A stretch of DNA of 64,000 nt from Phyllostachys edulis (GCA_036346405.1 CM070566.1:16673533-16737532); one strand, 5' to 3'; counted from the first letter of the stretch, positions 1-12,830 are shown. Numbers and translations are program-made. The notes: a model not told the origin generated them from the sequence alone.

Positions 1-1678
1 GTATGCTTATACACCACAATGATTTGATAATGTAATATATGGGTGGTGCATGGGCAGCTTTTTATGAGTGAATACAATTTTGATTGCAATCAGGAAGGTG
101 CTAACACTGGCCAATAGAATTTCAAATATAATTTTTTTTCTTTCAAAGTTCCTTGAAATCTATATAACTACCTGTCAATATTACTATTTTTGTTTGCATT
201 CAAAATTCATGTTCAGGAGGTATTTACCATTCTTATCAATTTTGTTTCCACAACCCATTCTAGGTAGAAGTCATGCTTTACATCAATATCTGATCTAAGA
301 ATTACATGCTCCCTTTGTATTGAAGGCAATTCACGACACAGTGATAGTCAGGTACGACTTCGCCATGCTTAATACCGCCCTTTAAGTGACTACCCATCCT
401 GTTTCTTTATATTCGTGTAAAAGCTTCATTATTTTGTGTAGCTTTCCATTCTAAATGTTTCATGATTTTGTTTAACTAACTAAGAGGTTTTTGATCATAT
501 TACAATTTTGTATGCACAATGCAGAGGATGCAACAATCGCACCACGAGAAGGCCTAAGTTTATGCTAACAAGGCCAAAGTAACTCGGGCTTAAGACTCCC
601 CATAGGATCCGAAAGCAATGAGTGAAGATCTCAGAGAGCTAGAGGAGAGATCGGATCTTGGTAAAGTTCAAAGCACGGTCATTTAACAAAAATATGAGAA
701 TTTTCCTTGCAAAGGCATTTGTTTGACTTAACTAATTGCAGACTTCATTTGCCAAAGCCTAACTTAATTACTTGCTTCGCATTTAGATTGTTGTAGCTCC
801 TTCATTTCCTCCTCTCCATGGAAAGCTCCTGACTTCTTGAATTCAATGTATGCATTCTATTATAATGACATAATGAAAATATTATTTACTTCTCAAGATC
901 ATATTAATTTTTGAATCAAGACAAACCTTAATATGCTAGTTAGCTAACTTACTTTCTATGGGCTATTCCATGAATGAATGCACATGTAAACCACTATTCC
1001 AATCGTGAATTGCTCAAGTGTAGATAAGTAAATAATATCCGTATCCTTCATTTATTTTTGTTTTGTTAAGATGTTAGCCTTATAAATACTAAGGGACTCT
1101 TTGCTTCATTGCCACAATGTGCCACAACCCGCTTAGGCAAGTTTGACTTCCTTAGGTCGATGTTTGGTTTGCTACCACACTTTTAGCATACCACAATATC
1201 TTAGCTTGGTGACCCACTGTCATGGACACAACCCTTGCCATATTGTGCCACACTCGTGGTAGATGATTTTGTGCCAAACCTGTCGTCGAAAGTGGACAGC
1301 TCATAGTTGTTATTTATATCTAGTCGACACTCGAGCAAGAGAGGACATGTTGATTGGCCCATCTTTTCAAAATTTAACTTGTCGCTCCCGCCCTTGCGTT
1401 TGCATGTTAGTTGTTATTAGAGTTACGCGGTGCTTTTACATCTAGTTCGGGGGTTTCGAATTACTTCTTATTAAGGATTTATTTAATGTTTTGATGGCTC
1501 ATTACCTTACAAACATGATGTCTACTACCACCGATCACAAAAAAAGTGTTGTTATTTACTTTTGAAGTATTCATGATGTAACTTTGACCGTGATTTCTCC
1601 TAATCATATATTTTTCTGGCTCCTTTTCAACATGGTCGTAGATCACGTAACCCAGTTAGGCGTCTCCCGTTCGAAAGA

Positions 1679-1724
1679 GATACGGTTGGAAATATGCAGA
1701 TATTTCCATATCTAAAACCGTATC
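1679..1724. repeat. short foldback: GATACGGTT...AACCGTATC hairpin
   Basis: Outer arms 1679-1687 and 1716-1724 are exact reverse complements. Inner arms 1688-1695 (GGAAATAT) and 1700-1707 (ATATTTCC) are also exact, with a 4-base loop. An 8-base bulge separates the two stems on the 3' side. The design resembles the core of a foldback MITE, but no TIR or target duplication was identified. Confidence 0.7.
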
Positions 1725-1755
1725 TGCTTCAATTGTCCCATTTTTGGACAGCAGC

Positions 1756-1944
1756 GGATGCGTAGGTGGGGTTAGTTTCCATGGTCTGCTCCGATCCGAG
1801 ACAGAGTTTCGGCATCATCTCCCTGTTGTTCTCCGGATACACACTCTCCCTGGCAGGACGTGTATTTGGAGAACACGGGAGGTCTTCGCCAAATTTGCAT
1901 CCTGATAGGAGTAGAGCATGGAAACTAACCTCATCTACGCATCC
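1756..1944. repeat. 28-bp inverted repeat with 133-bp spacer
   Basis: Arm 1756-1783 and the reverse complement of arm 1917-1944 match at 26 of 28 positions. Weaker pairing extends inward for about 20 bases. It lies just upstream of the CACTA transposase start, so it could be a small foldback element or a secondary structure in the leader of that gene. Confidence 0.75.
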
Positions 1945-2036
1945 TCCTGTGGATTAGGACCTATCTTCACCTATTAGATAGGAGAAAGATCGTAGATGCA
2001 TTTGATTCTTATATTACTCCCACGATATGTTAGAGG

Positions 2037-5000
2037 ATGGATGACCGTGAGTGGATGTACACGGGCCGCTCAAGTCGAGGTTAGTTGTCCGATGAATGGA
2101 TTGGGAAGACCGATGCTTTCTTGGAACTAGCATTTGCCAAGGTTAAAGGAGCGCGTGCCACTTGGTGTCCCTGCAGCAGATGTGCAAACACGCGTCGACA
2201 AACAAAGGAGGTCATGGGTAAACATCTTTGCAAGTTTGGATTTACGGCAGACTATACCCGGTGGATCTACCACGGTGAATCCGATCGTGTGAGAGAGGAG
2301 GTCGTGAGACCACGTGTCGAGGATTATGATGCTGATGGCGGGGTAGGAGACATGTTAAATGACTATCATGAAGCACACTTATTTGAAGGACGAGGAGGAG
2401 GAGCGAGAGGCAACCGCAAAGGCGTATTACGATGTTGTTCTGCGTACGTAAACCCCTTCACGGCGGCGAAGGTTTCTCAACCTGGATGGCATTGGACGCA
2501 GAATGGCCTTGAAGTCCCGGCTTAGCTTGAGTCGAGACACCTTCGATGCTATGTTGATAGCTTTTGGCAAAGATGCTTCCGGAGGGTCACATTCGCCAAA
2601 GAGCATGTACGAAGTCAAAGAAACTCTTCGTGCACTTAAGATGCCATATGAGCAGATACATGCTTGTCCGAAGGGTGCATCCTATTTAGGAAAGAACACG
2701 GAAGCAAAGCATCGCGTGCAAAGTGTGGATCCTCTAGGTTCCTCGGAGGTAGACTCGTGATGGTCAAGAGGCGACTTGCGATCCCCGTGAAAATCCTACG
2801 GTACCTTCCGCTCATACCGAGGATCCAACGGCTATACATGACCGAGGAAACCGCTAAAGCAGATGACATGGCACAAAAATGGACGCCGATACAATCTCGA
2901 GAAGTGGTACATCCATCCGATGGTGAAGCATGGACCCACTTTGATGTGATTCATCGTGAGAAAGTCAGAGAGGCTCAGAATGTGCGTGTTATACCGGCAG
3001 CAGATGGGTTCAATCCTTATGGAATGATGGCGCCCCATACACTTGTTGGCCGTGTTCGTTATCCCCCTCAATCTCCCCCCCGGCGTCCTCTTCCAACGAC
3101 AGAACATATTCTTGTCGTTGATAATTCCTGAACACCCGGGGAATAATATGGGTGTGTTCATGGAGCCTGTGATTGATGAATTGGTCCGTGCTTGGGAGGA
3201 AGGGGTATGGACATACGACCGAGCTACAAAGAGAAACTTCAAAATGCATGTTTGGTACCACTACTCCCTGCATGACTTCCCACAGATGGGATATTCTCAT
3301 ACCGGTGTGTTCACGGGAAGTTCCCATGCCCAGTATGCAAGGCAGCTCTGAAGTTCATTTGGTTGCTGAAGGGTGGCAAGTATTCTTCGTTCGACAAACA
3401 TCGACAATTCCTCCCTCTTGACCATGCATTCAGACGAGACATCAAGAACTTTACGAAAGGTGTCGTAGTTATAGACCCTGCACCGCAGATGATGACCGGT
3501 GCCGCGGTTCGTGCTCAGATAGATGCTCTCGAGGTCAATCAAGAAGGTGGTTTTGTGGGATATGGTGAGCAACATGCATGGACTCATAAGTCGGGCTTGT
3601 TGAGGCTCCCCTATTTTGATGACCTTCTTCTTCCACATAACATTGATGTAATGCACACTGAAAAGAATGTCGCCGAGGCACTTTGGGCAACAATCATGGA
3701 CATTCCTGATAAGACAAAGGACAACATTAAGGCTAGAGTGGATCTGGCAACGTTATGCGATAGACCAAAGCAAGAAATGAAGCCTCCTAGAGGCGGCAGG
3801 ACATGGAGAAAGCCTAAGGCCGAATTCGTCTTGACCAGGCCCCAAAGGAGGGAAGTACTAGAATGGTTCCAAACGTTAATGTTCCCTGATGGGTATGCAG
3901 CGAATCTGAGGAGGGGAGTGAACTTATCTACTATGCGAATCAATGGGCTCAAGAGTCATGACTACCACATATGGCTTGAGCGGCTTCTTCCGTGATGGTT
4001 CGAGGCTATGTCCTCGAGCATGTCGGCTAGTCTTTGGCAGAGTTGAGCAATTTCTTCCGCTTGACTTTGTGCCAAGGAGTTATCTCGGACCGTGATTGCA
4101 GACTTGGAAAGAATGGCACCTGTGTTGCTCTGTAAGTTGGAGAAGATCTTTCCTTGGCTTCTTCAATCCGATCAAAGATTTGATTTTGCACCTCCCGTAT
4201 GAGGCACGAATGGGGGGGCCCGTGCAGGGCCGTTGGTGCTATCCAATTGAGAGATGTCTAAAGGTTCATCGAACTAAATGTAAAAATAAATGCAAAATTG
4301 AGGCTTCCGTTGCAGAGGCATACATTTTGGAGGAGGTGTCAAACTTCACAACAACGCATTATGGTGACAACCTTCCTAGCGTGCACAATCCACCCCCTCG
4401 TTACAATGCTGGCGAAAATGAATCGAACCTCAGCATTTTCCGAGGGCAACTCGGAAGTGCAAGTGATGCGACCCCCAAGACCTTGAAACATGAAGAGTGG
4501 CGCACTATCATGCTATATGTGTTGAACAACCTTTCCGAAGTGGAGCCGTACATGCGGTAAGTTGTCAACAAACTTGTTCTCGAGTAGTCACTATTCTGCA
4601 TCCAACCCCCTTGTTTCTCGTTGGTGCAGGGAATTTCATCATCAATTCTGGCGTGAATCAAGGGAACCTACCCCGCAGGAAGCTGAGACCCTTCTTAGAC
4701 AGGGTGCGGGAAATGGAATGTCCGATTTCATTTCTTGGTTCAAACAGAAGGTATCTTGTCAATTTAGCTCGTACTACGTTTGACATTACAAGTTGCTCAG
4801 AGGCGAATAATATAACGAACTATCTCGCTTGAGCTTGCGAGGGCCAAACCGATCGTCTATGAGTGCCGAGAGTTGAGACAGTTGCCGATGGTCGTGCCTA
4901 TAGGGTAAGCTCATTTACCGTTATGGCGTGAATGGATATCGCTTTCACACAACAAGACATGAGCGAGTCGCCCAATCAAGAACCACAAATACCGGAGTTT

Positions 5001-5515
5001 TTACGCCTGGCCTTGATGGGGTCGAGTATTATGGAAGAATTGAAGAAATATACGAACTCACGTTTCATGGTTGCAAACCTCTTAATCCTGTCATATTCAA
5101 ATGCCATTGGTTTGATCCTGAAGTAACGAGACGGACCCCTAATCTTGGGCTAGTCGAAATTCGACAGTCATCCGTCTTACCAGGAGACGATGTGTATATT
5201 GTGGCTCAACAGGCCACGCAAGTATATTATCTCTCATACCCGTGCCAAAAAGACGACCGTCTTAAGGGTTGGGATGTTGTGTACAAGGTATCGCCACACG
5301 GTAAACTACCTGTCCCAAACAATGAAGATTACAATTTTGACCCAAACACATATGACGGAGAGTTCTTTCAAGAAGAGGGGCTAGAAGGGAGTTTTGAGAT
5401 AGACTTAACCGAAGCGATCGGAATGGAAGTAGACAATGAAAGGGTTGTTGACGAGGACGCTGGAGATGAGGTTCAAAATGTGAAGGACTTAGAATTACTT
5501 GGCGATTACATTTAG
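2037..5515 (+). pseudogene. CACTA TNPD-type transposase, broken
   Basis: In an active element this protein cuts and joins the transposon ends. The first ATG (2037) opens a frame that reads MDDREWMYTGR and hits TAG at 2082-2084. The same frame then continues with a cysteine-bearing transposase-associated domain (WCPCSRCANTRR, 2085-2525). Next come Transposase_21-like blocks at 2503-3131 and 3120-3350 and a long one at 3363-3995 (LPYFDDLLLPHNIDVMHTEKNV). Then follow a DUF4218-like region around 4000-4560 and a DUF4216-like region at 4928-5515. The domain order is the standard one for grass TNPD, but consecutive blocks lie in different frames, giving at least five breaks. There is no sign of other cargo. 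Confidence 0.88.
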
Positions 5516-5749
5516 GCAATGGCGGTGATGACAACATTGCTCCTTGAATAGTGTTGATTATATGGACATGGTGATAGTGATGATGAGACTTATGATCCAA
5601 ACTAATCCGATCATTACGATTATTTCTAATACATGTAATACTTTGTTATTTTCTAATTATGTTTTGTTTATTTTGCATCTCTTTCTAAGCACGTCTTGTT
5701 TATCTGTGCTTATTGGTTTACTCTTTTTAATTGCGGTGATTGAACAAAG

Positions 5750-7712
5750 ATGGTGGGCGGTATGAGGAGCGAAGGTCGCTTTACCAAAGACGGACGATGA
5801 TCTGTTGGCGGGGAGCAGGAGTAGGAGGAGCGGAGGAGGCAGCAGGGAGCAGGAGCACTCTTGAGGGGGAGCGGGAGGAGGAGCGGGAGGAGGAGCGGGA
5901 GCAGGAGGAGGAGCGGGAGCAGGAGGGGGAGCGGGAGCAGGAGGGGAGCGGGAGGAGGAGCGGGAGCAGGAGGAGGAGGAGGAGGAGGAGGAGGAGGAGG
6001 AGTTGGAGGCGGCAGGGGGTTCCGCTTCCTCTAGTTCGTCAGGTGTCTGGTTGCGAGGTCCCTCGACTCTCCCGAGGCGGCAAATACCTCGTGAGAGACG
6101 CTCACGATTCAACCCTTTGGGGCTAGGTAAGTAACTTTAGATGTTATCACTACTTTTTCATTTGATATGTTGAAAATCACAATAGAAACTAATAATTTAT
6201 CTGAATCACTTGGGCAGGGGTTGGACGCTTGTGGCTGCAGGTGATCACAAACGCCATGTCAATGGCATCCTGGGTCTTTTGTGCAGGCTACACTTCCCTG
6301 GCCTGGTTGCGTTTGGCGGAGGCGAGCCGCCTACGTGGGACCACTCGTCGCCTTCCCGATTTACGGATCGGGATGGCAGGGTATTCGCCAACAAGGCGAC
6401 GCGGGTGACTGCCGAGCTGTGGGTAAGTCTTCCTCGCACTACATTGCTCAATACATCGCATTCATTGGACATTCTTGAAATAATATTTGGATACATCGCG
6501 TCTATATGCAGGATTTCTTCAGATGCCGGGAGGATATGAGGCCAAGGCGGCTAGTGTGGCTCACAAAGCACTGTTATAAACTCGTGAAGGACATGCATTA
6601 CGGTAGCGTGGCCCGTGCCATCGTAACATACAAAGCTACCTACCTTGGTTTGAAGATCAACAAAACTCAAGCAAGAAACATGAGGTGACGGGAAGAATAC
6701 ATACGGGTAAATATAGAACATTAATCTGATTTTTTACGAGATTAAATACGCTTAATTTGATCTTCTTATATGTCATATACTTGATGACGTGTAGGTGCCT
6801 CCGTGGTGGTGCGCCACATCTCGATCTTTGAGCACAGATGGTGGACAAGTGGTGCGCCGCCGAGTGGGAGGAGACACTGGCAGCTTGCGGAGCGGCGTTT
6901 GATGATGCCAGTGCACCACACCATCAAGGCAATCAGTAGCCTCGGCAATTGGCGGCTACATGGGTACTGTAATTCATTTCTTTATTATAACGCTCAATTT
7001 GCATAATTTCTAATCATCTTCTTTGTTTTTTCGCGATCGTCGTCACATGGTGGCCACCTTGCTCCCGTTCAAGGCATGGGCTTTGGCCCACAAGGGCAAG
7101 GCGGCGTCAACATCGACTACAACCCGGAGGACCCGCCCTCGGTGTACAACAATGCGACCGTCCACAGCCGCCTCAGTGACTACACATCGATGGCAAGGGC
7201 GGTCCATGGGCCAGAGTACGATCCGAGCACCCAGGACCTTGATGGAGAAGTCGTCATGAGGGTGGGAGGAGGCAAGAAGCATGGGCGATCTTGGATTGGC
7301 GACAAGACACTCGACACGGCCACTACTCCCACTCTCTCCCAGATTCGAGCAAGGAGCATGAGCTCAAGCCCGGCCATACGCCCACAACGGGACCTTGCCA
7401 CAGATCCCTGGATGGAGGCACTCCAGTTATTTCATTTTATTAAATGTTCATTAATTTTTACATACCTTTGCTTTGCATTGTAACATTGGGGTGGAATATT
7501 GTAGGCCAATTTGGAAGAAGAGAAGAGGCTACGGAGGAGATGGCGGCGAGGATGGAGGCCGATCGGCAGAGGAATGAGGCCGAGCGGCAGAGAATGAGGC
7601 CGAGCGGCAGAGGATGGAGCAGATGTTTGATGGATGCAAAGTCTTGGCGAGAGGATGGGTCAACCTCTCGCCACCGAGCTATTCCTCCTCCACCTCCTCC
7701 GCAACTTCTCCT
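5750..7712 (+). pseudogene. second CACTA gene (Ptta/En/Spm plant transposase, Transposase_24 type)
   Basis: The product should bind the subterminal repeats, as TNPA does. Likely exons are about 5750-6126, 6218-6422, 6512-6706, 6795-6961, about 7040-7425 and 7505-7712. GTAAGT donors sit at 6127 and 6423, a GTAAAT donor at 6707, and AG acceptors at 6217, 6511 and 6794. Recognisable blocks are RGPSTLPRRQIPRERR before 6126, a TAELW end of exon 2, and YNPEDPPSVYNN with VHGPEYDPSTQDLDGEVVMR in exon 5. A coiled-coil Met/Glu/Arg-rich tail (MAARMEADRQRNEAERQR) ends it. An in-frame stop after QARNMR in exon 3 and a shifted exon 4 show decay. Confidence 0.8.
5866..6002 (+). repeat. purine-rich GGAGGAGGAGC minisatellite
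   Basis: This is a near-uninterrupted run of GGGAGGAGGAGCGGGAGCAGG-like units within the first exon of the second CACTA gene. It encodes Glu/Arg-rich or Gly/Ser-rich peptides depending on frame. The long proline-rich minus-strand frame over it is only its complement. Confidence 0.85.
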
Positions 7713-7904
7713 GTGAGTTTGCCTTCTCTACCTTGAGCTCTTTACTTACCATGTTTATTGCTTTCGCTTGTGCTTTGCTTTACCTTAAATCTTGTCTCAC
7801 ACATGCAATCTCTTCTCCTTTGTGCGAGAATCAATCGGTGGCTTGAATGATGTGCGTCATGACTCATCACATGAGTCGGGGTAGTAACTTGGTGAATGAT
7901 GGAC

Positions 7905-8035
7905 TATATGTGATATATTGTGACTTGTGATATGTGATATATTGTGACTTGTGGTGATATATGTGATATATTGTGACTTGTGGTGATATATGTGATATAT
8001 TGTGGACTATATGTGATTACTTGTTGATATATCGT
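7905..8035 (+). repeat. tandem repeat, unit about 30 bp (GTGATATATTGTGACTTGTG)
   Basis: About four imperfect copies of a TGTGATATATTGTGACTTGTGG unit lie between the last CACTA exon and the subterminal array. The spacing is irregular and no spacers are conserved, so it is an ordinary minisatellite in the element's 3' region. Confidence 0.8.
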
Positions 8036-8085
8036 GATATTGTGACTTGTTTGAGTGGGGTGCAATAAACAATTAAAATAGCGAT

Positions 8086-8548
8086 TTTTGGCCACTTTGC
8101 CGTGTGTTACACTCGGCAAGGGAGGCTTTGCCGAGTGTTATGGTAAAACACTCGGCAAAGTGCGTTCGAGCATGCAGGAACATTGTTTGCGAGTGTTTTA
8201 CCATGACACTCGGCAAAGATTAATATTTTGCCGAAAGTGTCATTATGGCGACACTCGGCAAAATAGAAAGCATTGCCGAGTGTCATTACGTCACGGCACT
8301 TTCGACAAGCGACGCCGTCTCCGTGTTCTCACCGTCCACTACCTTTTGTTTGCCGAGGGTCGGTTCGGCACTCGGCAAATCTTTGCCGAAAGTGCTCGAT
8401 GAAAAGCACTCGGCAAAGAGCTTTTTGCCGTCGAAACTATGCCGTGTGAGGTATGCGTGGTGGCACTTTCGGCAAAGCCGTTGTCGAGTGTTTATCGTCC
8501 TTTGCCGAGTGCCACCGGCACTCGGCAAAGCTGCTGAGCCCGGTAGTG
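8086..8548 (+). repeat. CACTA 3' subterminal repeats and terminal inverted repeat
   Basis: More than fifteen copies of a TTTGCCGAGTG / CACTCGGCAAA motif occur in both orientations over about 450 bp. This is the typical binding platform of the TNPA-like protein. The end (8538-8548) reads GCCCGGTAGTG, and the three bases after it (CAT) would be the right target duplication. Confidence 0.88.
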
Positions 8549-9290
8549 CATGTGCTCTCTCCTGTGCATGTGCTTGTATGTGTGCCTGCATGCATGCGTG
8601 TGCTCTCTTATGCTGCTCCTCTCTGTTGCGTGTGCATGGCACAGCTCCAGGCGGCGGTTGATGCGGAGGAGGCGCTGTCCAGCGGCCCGACACGGAGAAG
8701 TAGCGTCTTGCACGACACCGGAGCGCCGAGGCAGCAGTGGCGCAGTGTGCGAGCAGCAGCACGATGGGTACGGGTCGACGGCATGAGCAACGAGGCCAAG
8801 GCGCTGCAGTACGCGATGTACGAGGTGGCTGGTGCAAAGACGAGGGCCCAGAGCGCGGCATGAGGGCGCCAAGACGCTGTCCAGCGGCTTCGTGCGGCAC
8901 GGCGCGCAGCGACGCGACGCCGAGGCGGAGGCGGCCGAGTTGAGGATGCGAGGCTTGGTGGCGCAGCCAGCGGCACGAAGACGACGGTGTGGAGGAGCCG
9001 GCCGATAACGCGGAGCATACATGCGATGGCCATGCATGCAGTGGCGCGGTGGCCCGAGCGAGGCGAGGCGGTATGGTGTATCACGCTTGAGCGTGGCGTC
9101 GGCAAGGCGGCTCCGTGGGCGTGGCCGAGAGTGACGGGGCAGATGCAGAGCGGGACGCGAACGCGAATGGGCTTGGCGACTACGGCGGACGCAGACGGGA
9201 GGCCGAGCGAATGTGGAAACGGCGACGACTACGGTGGACATGGACGCAGAGCCGATAAGACGTCGTCTGGTGACGATACGCACGCCTAGT
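8549..9290. other. GC-rich stretch, no gene recognised
   Basis: Long frames exist on both strands (for example 8453-8863 plus and 8492-9283 minus), but they are rich in Arg/Ala and have no recognisable domain, as expected of GC-rich DNA. It could be a decayed 5' exon or a TE leader. I assign no function. Confidence 0.4.
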
Positions 9291-12200
9291 GCCGCGGTAA
9301 GATCCTTAGTGTTATTTTTATTACCACGTTACGATTTTAGTTGTGCATGTTGCATATTAGTCATGAGCATGGCATTATACTATTCATGCATTTTTAATTG
9401 TAAAAATGATTTGGTAGCTTAGACCGTAAGTCTCTGGTTAGGTCCTATTTGTGCTTGTGTGTGATATGTGTAGATATATTGGTCATGTGAATAATTAGTT
9501 TATTGTGGCGAGATATGTGTATTGTTGATTGGTAGATGCTAGATTAAATATATTAGTTGATTATTTGATCGGACGATATTATTTTGAAGCTGCATGGAAG
9601 TTAGTGGTGATCTTTGGATAATATATTAATTGGAGATTTTCCCTCAAATTGGATTAGTAATTTTAGGAGATAGGATGCATAAGGTATTTTATAATTTATT
9701 ACCTGATGGATAACTTATGTGTTAATGTTTACTGAGATATGGAGATTGAATTGGATCATTTATTTATTCATGAGTAGTTGATTGGATATTTTAAGTGATA
9801 GTTATATGAGTTATATATGCTAGAATTGGCAGAAGGTAGAATGGGTCATTCGATTGCAGATGAATATTTGGATTGCCTTATAATTAGTAGATAAGTCCTA
9901 TATGCCGAGTTGATAGAATTGTGTCCTAAATTGAGTTAGTAGATAAATAATTATTAATTGATCGTAGAGGCACAAATGTGATTGGATTGGTAGATGTCAT
10001 ACACGACTAGTCCGGTGAAATGGATATAAGTTGATTGATTAGTGACTTATTAAATGTTGAATATGCTATTAAATTGTAAAGCTCGTTAGGTGTTGGTTAG
10101 TCAAATAAACCTCGATCGGTGGAAATTTTAGTGTATGCGATAGTTTTGCCGAGGTGAGACTAGTAGAGTTGGATATTTAGTATTAGCTTAAGTAGTCTAG
10201 CGGATAGTGATTGATGGATTTAATCATGGTCATATACCCACAACTTGGTGGGATTTGGTACAATTATCAGATGGATTGTTTGGATGGAAGATCAGGAGTC
10301 CGGGCACTATTTGTTGGATTGACTACTTTGATTATGTCTTAGTGGAGGTTAGTATGGGATTTATATCAAGATATGAGAATATGATTGGAGAGTGTTATCC
10401 ATATGAGTGGATTCAACGCCGAAGAATCAGTTAAGTCAATGATTATGAGAAGATTAGATTTGTCGGTAGATGTTTTCCTTTAGGAATTAAATGGAAAAGT
10501 AAAGAAAATATGCAGGCCTCATTTTTCATGACAGAGGCTAGGTTTAGTTGAGTGTAAAAAGTATTAAGTGCAATAGAAAGTTCAGAAACGTATTATTTTT
10601 ACACTAGAAATGCTTTTAACTTTGAAAATCCATAAGAAATTCATATGAACTCCAAATGATTTGAACCAAATTATTTTGGTCTTATAAATTTATTCTCTAT
10701 CTAACCATGCAATCCTTATCCCCACCACTATTCTACAAATTTTCACTAAAGTAATTATTTTGGATGAATAGTGACATATTGCAATTTTTATGGATTTTCT
10801 CAAAATCTGATTTTCAAACTGCTATAACTCTCACATGCTAAATCCAAATGAAATAATTATTTCATCTAAATTCATCTAAAATCATTATATAGACACTGTA
10901 GAAATTTCATGCATTTTGGAGCACTTTGATTTTTTGGCTTTTCTCGATGTTTATTCGATATCGTTTTTCTATAGATTCTGAGTTGCCGGAAGTAAGTGAG
11001 TACGTAACCAAGAGTGAGAAAGTGAATTCCCAGCAAGGAAAGCATCATTTAAACTTTCTTTTTGCATCATATTGATCCCAGTTTTAATAAGTTAGTGTTT
11101 GAAATGCAATGATATTGCTTGCATGCTATTTTTGTATACCAATATGTTATGAGTATCAGTTATGTCCTATACTTGCTTGTTATCGTTGATAATTCCTTTA
11201 TAAATATGCTTAAGCTAGATGTTTGCGATGATATAAATAGTATGTGGTGAATGCTTAGCCATTGCGGGTCTAGGAGACGCATTAGATCAATCGACGGGAT
11301 TAGATCATCAATTGTGGGAGACACATAACTTTTCTTATCCTTATTTTTATCCAGATCTTCGTATCTGATTCTTGAGTTAAACTTTGTTAATTTCAAATGG
11401 TTTTTGGGTTTGGACAAGTGGTTGGTAGTATGAGTGCTGGTATGCACGAGACTCGGGTATCATGGTTGTCTTGTCCGGACCGTTAAGGACCAAGCTACGG
11501 GCTGTCATTTCAAGTAACTATCGTGCTATCACGTGCGGGATATGTGTACCATTCAGTTAAGTAAGAGGAATGTTTATTTGGTTTAGACCACATGTAGTGT
11601 GAGAACATAGAGACCGTCCTGATGCGTTCAGCCGTGCTGGTCCGTCCGGCCATCATAATTCTTCTATCCATGTTGGTCCGTATGGCCACGCTAATGCATT
11701 TGGCCATGTCGATCCATTTGCTGCTATGTTGATCCATTCCACCGTGCTTTTGATCTGTCAGGCTATGTTGATCCATTCCACTGTCTGATCCGTCAGGCTA
11801 TGTTGATCCATTCTCTGGAGCCTTGTTGACATGATAACATCCCGTCCGGGCTTCTTGCACGAGTTATCCAGAAAGGGGGTGTCGACCGTCGAGGTAAATG
11901 AGGAAAATCTTGGCTGCGGCCGCCACGATGATGATAGGGGCTATGCAGGTCTGCGCCGCCATTACCACCAGTGGATTTCATATGATTGATTTGGATTTCT
12001 CAAGACTTTCTATGATCTCCTCCGAGTAACATTGTTTCACGGGTCATGCTCTCAAAACTGGAGCTATTTTATATGAATGGTTTTTAATCTCATGTAAATC
12101 TCCTTTGTGCTTCCTGTGAGTTTATTTGAGAGAAATTGAGTATCAGGTATCGTCAGGAGTAAAAATTTGCGTGTTCACTTCCACTACATAAGCTGAATCG

Positions 12201-12830
12201 ATTATGTCAATTGCAAGCTAAGCACACAAAACCCCGGACATGAATCTTGGCGCTTGCTATCGATTTTACTCTATCATATGTTTTTCTGAAGGAAGTGAAC
12301 TTCAGATAATCTGTGTGTGTCATTTCCACAATGTATATTCATTTTGACAATGAATATCTGAATGTAGTAAACATTGGTCTCAGGATCTCGACCACATACA
12401 ACCTGACATTTTGATAATGTACATCTAAGTCAAAAAGAAGATTAACTACAAGAGAAAATAATCAGTTCGGTTGTCATCCAAAAAGGAGATTTTACGTCTA
12501 GCTTGAGTTAGCTAATAATAATTTGACTTAAGAATAATAATGTGCGAAGACATTACAATCGAGAACAACAATGTAGTAATAATTTGCATCACCGGCAGGA
12601 AACAACCATCGACATAAGAAGAGACTCATCACGAGGAGCAAAGAAGCAGATATGAGCAACAATTCGATCGTGAAGAGGTTCAAACATACACAAGTAATTT
12701 CGATAAATGACATCTCACTTGTAAATGCAGAAATTTCAATAAATGATTGAAGATTTTAAATTCAACTAATATGTAATCAATAAGTTAAAAAATTTAAACA
12801 CTATTGTCGTTATTCTTGAAAAGTACTCTT
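9291..12830. other. AT-rich, retrotransposon-LTR-like non-coding DNA
   Basis: No credible gene. Phrases such as TTGTCCGGACCGTTAAGGACCAAGCTACGGG (around 11470-11500, split here only for description) and a long TTTGAACCAAATTATTTTGG-type A/T stretch recall long LTRs of grass Gypsy elements. I found no TG...CA ends with a matching target duplication, so I do not call an element. A tandem array at about 11,617-11,820 is listed separately. Confidence 0.4.
11617..11820 (+). repeat. imperfect tandem repeats (GGCTATGTTGATCCATTC unit)
   Basis: Short units built around GTTGATCCATTCCAC and CTGATCCGTCAGGCTATG recur at least three times near 11,730-11,815. More diverged versions (CGTGCTGGTCCGTCCGGCCAT) occur upstream. 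Confidence 0.65.

Larger units (their letters stand above)
1..2036. other. AT-rich intergenic DNA, no gene recognised
   Basis: No open frame here resembles a known protein. The stretch around 1087-1270 repeats words such as TTGCCACA and TGTTTGGTTTG, which recall old Tourist/Harbinger-type MITE debris in grasses, but I could not define its ends. Two inverted repeats near 1.7 and 1.8-1.9 kb are listed separately. This may be the degraded 5' flank of the CACTA element that follows, because that element's 5' terminus was not found. Confidence 0.5.
2037..8548 (+). mobile_element. En/Spm (CACTA) DNA transposon, degenerate, 3' end present
   Basis: The element carries remnants of both CACTA genes in the usual order: a TNPD-type transposase, then a second gene of the Ptta/En/Spm plant transposase type. 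Subterminal CACTCGGCAAAG repeats follow in both orientations. The 3' end reads ...GAGCCCGGTAGTG and stops at 8548; its reverse complement begins CACTACCGG, the hallmark CACTA terminus. No matching CACTACCGG terminus or subterminal array was found on the left, so the 5' boundary given here is only the transposase start. Stops and frameshifts in both genes make it non-autonomous. Confidence 0.88.

Noticed and set aside
1087..1270. Possible Tourist-like MITE
   Set aside because: Word usage is suggestive, but neither TIRs nor a TWA duplication could be defined.
5657..6112. Proline/Ala/Ser-rich minus-strand frame of 151 codons
   Set aside because: It is the complement of the purine minisatellite inside the CACTA second gene; the plus strand has splice sites and family motifs.
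7905..8035. Regular repeats that superficially resemble a CRISPR array
   Set aside because: Units are contiguous and diverged with no unique spacers, and the setting is a plant transposon.
8286..9283. Long Arg/Ala-rich frames on both strands
   Set aside because: No domain, and overlapping frames on both strands are explained by GC-rich composition and subterminal repeats.
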